Part shown: in pieces, positions 6,093-8,021 of the stretch
Position numbering within the stretch: the stretch's first letter is position 1
Layout: the number at the start of each line of letters is the position of its first letter
NCBI GenBank assembly: GCA_023435505.1
Contig: JAEYRR010000156.1
Coordinates: 1 to 8,021 of the forward strand
DNA from: Bacillota bacterium
Lineage (GTDB): Bacteria; Bacillota; Clostridia; Lachnospirales; Lachnospiraceae
DNA length: 8,021 nt
Direction of reading: 5' to 3'
Notes under the pieces: model-generated
What the model saw: only the letters and a program-made list of their open reading frames with translations
What the model was told of the DNA's origin: nothing
The model's database searches: none
Position numbers and translations under genes: made by a program

Positions 6093-6178
6093 AGCTTCCT
6101 TACGCCGGTATTATCCGGTTCAAGTATTGAGGGTTAGGTAATCCACATTACCAGTCTCAGCCAAAGGCTCCCCTAGCG
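6093..6178 (-). ncRNA. TPP riboswitch (THI element) controlling thiT
   Basis: Read on the minus strand, the aptamer holds the conserved blocks in order. GGGGAGCC and GGCTGAGA form P2 with the invariant CTGAGA (the pyrimidine-binding side). GGTAAT/ATTACC form a short P3 with a 4-base loop. Then come ACCCT, TTGAACCGGATAATACCGG (P4, CCGG/CCGG) and GCGTAAGGAAGC (pyrophosphate side). All elements needed for TPP binding appear intact. It lies between a sigma-A promoter and the thiT start, so thiamine sufficiency should reduce ThiT production. The outer limits (P1) are approximate. Confidence 0.96.
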
Positions 6179-6203
6179 TGATAAGTATTGTATTAATGAA
6201 ATT

Positions 6204-6232
6204 AATATAACTGATGTAATAGTTGATGTCAA
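6204..6232 (-). promoter_or_regulatory. Sigma-A promoter of the thiT unit
   Basis: On the minus strand, TTGACA (6232-6227), a 17-base spacer and TATATT (6209-6204) form a near-consensus promoter. Transcription would start near 6197, about 20 bases before the TPP aptamer, giving a leader of about 180 bases. Confidence 0.88.
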
Positions 6233-6233
6233 G

Positions 6234-6264
6234 AAAAAACCTATTTCAGTAAAATAGGTTTTTT
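6234..6264 (-). terminator. Terminator of the repeat-protein gene, perfect 13-bp stem
   Basis: AAAAAACCTATTT (6234-6246) and AAATAGGTTTTTT (6252-6264) are perfect complements around a 5-base loop. The structure is symmetric, with A- and T-tracts on both strands. It starts 13 bases past the minus-strand stop at 6278, and its U-tract ends two bases before the -35 of thiT, insulating the riboswitch-controlled unit. Confidence 0.9.
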
Positions 6265-6277
6265 CCTGCAAGAGTCC

Positions 6278-6892
6278 TTAATATAAACCACGTAAACTAC
6301 CAGACAATCTAGAAATAAAAGCAAGAGCAATTATTATTAAAAAGATATCTATTACAAGCATAATAATACCGAGTACTAATCCAGCTACACCGGAACCTGG
6401 ACGGCTGCCAGCAAAAGGACCGGTTTTGTTTTTACTACATCCTCCCAAGATCGTAGCGAGTAGTGCAGACAGTAAACTAATCCAAAACCACACCGCTAAC
6501 CCGGTAAACATCAAGATAGTAGATGAACCAGAAATGATTCCAAGAATCAAAGAGGCTACGGCTAAACCGTTAGTATTACTTTGATTAGCCCCGTAACCGT
6601 TTTGTGGTGCTTGGTTGTAACCATTTTGATAATTGTAGCCATTTGGATAGTTATTATAGCCAGTTTGATAGTTATAGCCAGCTTGATTGTTGTATCCAGC
6701 TTGATTGTTGTATCCAGCTTGAAAGTTTGTACCAGCTTGATTGTTGTATCCAGCTTGATTGTTGTATCCGCCTTGATAATTTGTTCCTGTTTGATAGTCC
6801 GTACCAGTCTGATTGCCATTGTTATAATAAGATGTACCACTAGAATTATTAGATGTCACATTTTCCTTTGTAAATTCATTTTGAGTATCCAT
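6278..6892 (-). CDS. Membrane protein with Gly/Tyr/Asn/Gln hexapeptide repeats and a DUF4190-like C-terminus
   Basis: It is 204 aa from ATG 6892, with AAGGGAGG seven bases upstream. Residues 1-108 are hydrophilic and of low complexity, almost free of charge after residue 10. From about residue 29 they are built of hexads of the form G-Y-N-N-Q-A with variants (TGTNYQ, AGTNFQ, AGYNYQ). Residues 109-204 are hydrophobic: NGLAVASLILGIISGSS (108-124) opens a region with probably two membrane segments to about 150. A short polar loop with GCSKNKTGPFAGSRPGSG follows, then a helix at about 168-193 and a short basic tail. The G-LA-ASLILGIIS start followed by a second G-x-AGLVLGII block is typical of DUF4190-type small membrane proteins, which often carry disordered Gly/Tyr/Gln/Pro-rich N-termini. 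No function is established. There is no signal peptide, so the side of the membrane for the repeat is uncertain. It is a single-gene unit between two terminators. Confidence 0.82.
   Translation of the reverse strand: MDTQNEFTKENVTSNNSSGTSYYNNGNQTGTDYQTGTNYQGGYNNQAGYNNQAGTNFQAGYNNQAGYNNQAGYNYQTGYNNYPNGYNYQNGYNQAPQNGYGANQSNTNGLAVASLILGIISGSSTILMFTGLAVWFWISLLSALLATILGGCSKNKTGPFAGSRPGSGVAGLVLGIIMLVIDIFLIIIALAFISRLSGSLRGLY
6680..6769 (-). repeat. Coding tandem repeat, 18-bp unit in the repeat-protein gene
   Basis: Five consecutive 18-bp units encode residues 42-71. Four are identical copies of GGATACAACAATCAAGCT (G-Y-N-N-Q-A), arranged two, one variant (G-T-N-F-Q-A), then two. Diverged units continue on both sides, within roughly 6581-6808. 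Identity at the DNA level points to recent expansion by slippage or unequal exchange, so copy number may vary between strains. Confidence 0.9.
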
Positions 6893-6921
6893 GTATGTAC
6901 CTCCCTTAACCTATATAGAAA

Positions 6922-6950
6922 AGTATATCATATCGTAAGATAATAGAAAA
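6922..6950 (-). promoter_or_regulatory. Candidate promoter of the repeat-protein gene
   Basis: On the minus strand, TATACT (6927-6922) is a good -10 located 30 bases before ATG 6892. At a 17-base spacing the -35 would be TTTTCT (6950-6945), a poor match, so activity may be weak or depend on other factors. TATGAT (6932-6927) is an alternative -10. Confidence 0.4.
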
Positions 6951-6988
6951 GAAGAATTTACCATGTGTATATGCTAGCTTTAACATAC

Positions 6989-7026
6989 AAACAGCCTATC
7001 CCTTAATATAAGGTGATAGGCTGTTT
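6989..7026 (-). terminator. Terminator of the carboxyltransferase gene
   Basis: AAACAGCCTATC (6989-7000) pairs with GATAGGCTGTTT (7015-7026), and CCTTA (7001-7005) with TAAGG (7009-7013). That makes 17 bp in all, with one bulged base (7014) and a 3-base loop. It begins seven bases past the minus-strand stop at 7034. The minus-side tail TTTGTATGTT is moderately U-rich; the plus-side tail is similar. Confidence 0.85.
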
Positions 7027-7033
7027 ATCTTTA

Positions 7034-8021
7034 TTAATTTAATGAAACATCATCTACATAAAGAGTTCGTACAGTATCTTCATCGCTAGAGGATACCTTT
7101 ACTTCAGGAGCTACATCTGTTGTGGCAATTTTAGCGTCCCTGATGGCAAAGAATTTGGAAGCAACTTGTGGGAAGAGAGCATAGCTTAAGACATCTTCCT
7201 CTGATTTTGCTATGTCTTTACATTCTTCACGGTATTTTTCTAGTTCAGGTTCTAATAAATCAGCTGGACGGCAAGTGATAACAGGATCATCACCAATGGC
7301 TAGTTTACGAACTTCTTCATTTACTTCAGCAGGGAGAAGACCATATTCACCACGAAGCATTCCTTTGGACTCTTTGGAGAAGGTCTTATAGCGGCTACCG
7401 GAGAGAATATTTAACACAGCCTGAGATCCAACTATTTGGCTTGTAGGGGTAACAAGAGGAGGGTAGCCAAAGTCCTTACGAACTCTAGGAACTTCCTCTA
7501 ATACGTCATAATATTTATCTACGGCTCCAGCTTGCTTTAATTGGCTGATTAAGTTAGAAAGCATACCACCAGGTACCTGATAAAGTAAAGTGTTAGTATC
7601 TACGGAAAGGACCTTAGGGTCCAGTATCTTTTCTTCCTTTAAATGATCTGCAACTTTTCTGAAATGTACAGCAGCTTCATTTAATTTCAAAAGATCAAGA
7701 CCGGAATCATATTGAGTTCCCTTTAAGGTAGCAACCAAAGATTCTGTACAAGGCTGACTGGTACCATTGGCAAGTGGGGATAGAGCACAATCTACAATAT
7801 CAACACCAGCTGTAATTGCCATAAGATAAGTCATATCTCCAGTACCTGTTGTATTATGGGTATGGAGGTGAATTGGTACCTTAACGGTTTCTTTCAATTT
7901 GCTAACTAATTCAAAAGCATCAAATGGAAGTAATAGATTTGCCATATCTTTGATACAAATTACGTCTGCACCCAAATCCTCTAAGGTTTTGGCAAGCTTT
8001 ACAAAATAATCGATATTATGT
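7034..8021 (-). CDS. oadA: Oxaloacetate decarboxylase alpha / pyruvate carboxylase-type carboxyltransferase (5' end outside window)
   Basis: This carboxyltransferase moves CO2 between oxaloacetate or pyruvate and a biotin carrier. The frame is open to the window edge (328 codons seen), so the TTG at 7975 is an internal Leu and the N-terminal part of the barrel is missing. Counting from the first whole codon, CIKDMANLL (22-30) contains Lys24, equivalent to the carbamylated metal-bridging Lys of transcarboxylase 5S. HLHTHNTTG (51-59) holds metal-binding His53 and His55. SPLANGTSQPCTES follows, then the conserved carboxylase (PYC/OADA) region with VPGGMLSNLISQLKQ, PPLVTPTSQIVGSQAV and GMLRGEYGLLPAEV. 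The protein ends shortly after that region with an acidic tail and no biotinyl domain (no MKM motif), so the biotin carrier must be a separate protein. A Na+-pumping beta subunit is not visible here. Whether it acts in oxaloacetate decarboxylation or pyruvate carboxylation cannot be told from this part. Confidence 0.93.
   Translation of the reverse strand, partial: HNIDYFVKLAKTLEDLGADVICIKDMANLLLPFDAFELVSKLKETVKVPIHLHTHNTTGTGDMTYLMAITAGVDIVDCALSPLANGTSQPCTESLVATLKGTQYDSGLDLLKLNEAAVHFRKVADHLKEEKILDPKVLSVDTNTLLYQVPGGMLSNLISQLKQAGAVDKYYDVLEEVPRVRKDFGYPPLVTPTSQIVGSQAVLNILSGSRYKTFSKESKGMLRGEYGLLPAEVNEEVRKLAIGDDPVITCRPADLLEPELEKYREECKDIAKSEEDVLSYALFPQVASKFFAIRDAKIATTDVAPEVKVSSSDEDTVRTLYVDDVSLN

Noticed and set aside
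6665..6808. Regular short repeats resembling a CRISPR array
   Set aside because: Units are 18 bp with no spacers, in frame within a protein-coding gene.
6581..6943. Long open frames on the plus strand and in another minus frame across the repeat gene
   Set aside because: They stay open only because the 18-bp repeat has no stop in several frames; their products are repetitive (SLIV-type) with no ribosome site, while the GYNNQA frame has a good SD and a recognisable membrane domain.

Overview
The window looks like chromosomal DNA of a low-GC Gram-positive anaerobe of the class Clostridia, probably a Lachnospiraceae relative. Support comes from the AT-rich composition, strong AGGAGG Shine-Dalgarno sites before almost every gene, near-consensus sigma-A promoters, a TPP riboswitch ahead of an ECF-type thiamine transporter (ThiT), a lipobox lipoprotein, and an oxaloacetate decarboxylase alpha-type carboxyltransferase without a fused biotin domain. 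The assignment below class level is inference. There are no phage genes, insertion sequences, CRISPR arrays, tRNAs or rRNAs.

Layout. Bases 1-3602 (+) hold the distal part of a sugar ABC importer operon: a double ATPase (YtfR-like, 5' end cut by the window edge) and two membrane permeases (YtfT-like and YjfF-like). These are packed with an 11-bp overlap and a 1-bp gap, and a hairpin terminator follows. The periplasmic-type binding protein would be expected just upstream, outside the window. Bases 3603-4223 (+) are a single-gene unit for a small heat-shock protein (Hsp20). It has its own near-consensus promoter, a palindrome over the -10, a CIRCE-like half site and a possible RNA-thermometer hairpin over the ribosome binding site. 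Bases 4224-5311 (+) are a single-gene unit for an exported lipoprotein of unknown function made of two related halves, ended by a strong terminator.

From about 5338 onward everything lies on the minus strand, as three separate transcription units read from the right edge leftward. These are an oxaloacetate decarboxylase/pyruvate carboxylase-type carboxyltransferase (5' end outside the window) with a terminator; a membrane protein with a Gly/Tyr/Asn/Gln hexapeptide-repeat N-terminus and a DUF4190-like membrane part, with a 13-bp-stem terminator; and thiT, with a sigma-A promoter, a complete TPP aptamer and an SD-sequestering expression platform.

No single pathway links these units: they are sugar uptake, protein folding stress, an unknown surface lipoprotein, vitamin B1 uptake, an unknown envelope protein and central carboxylate metabolism. 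I do not see a convincing new multi-gene system. The parts most worth a second look are the leader of the Hsp20 gene, the switching structure of the thiT leader and a His-to-Ser change in the ThiT pocket, the internally duplicated lipoprotein, and the prion-like repeat protein.
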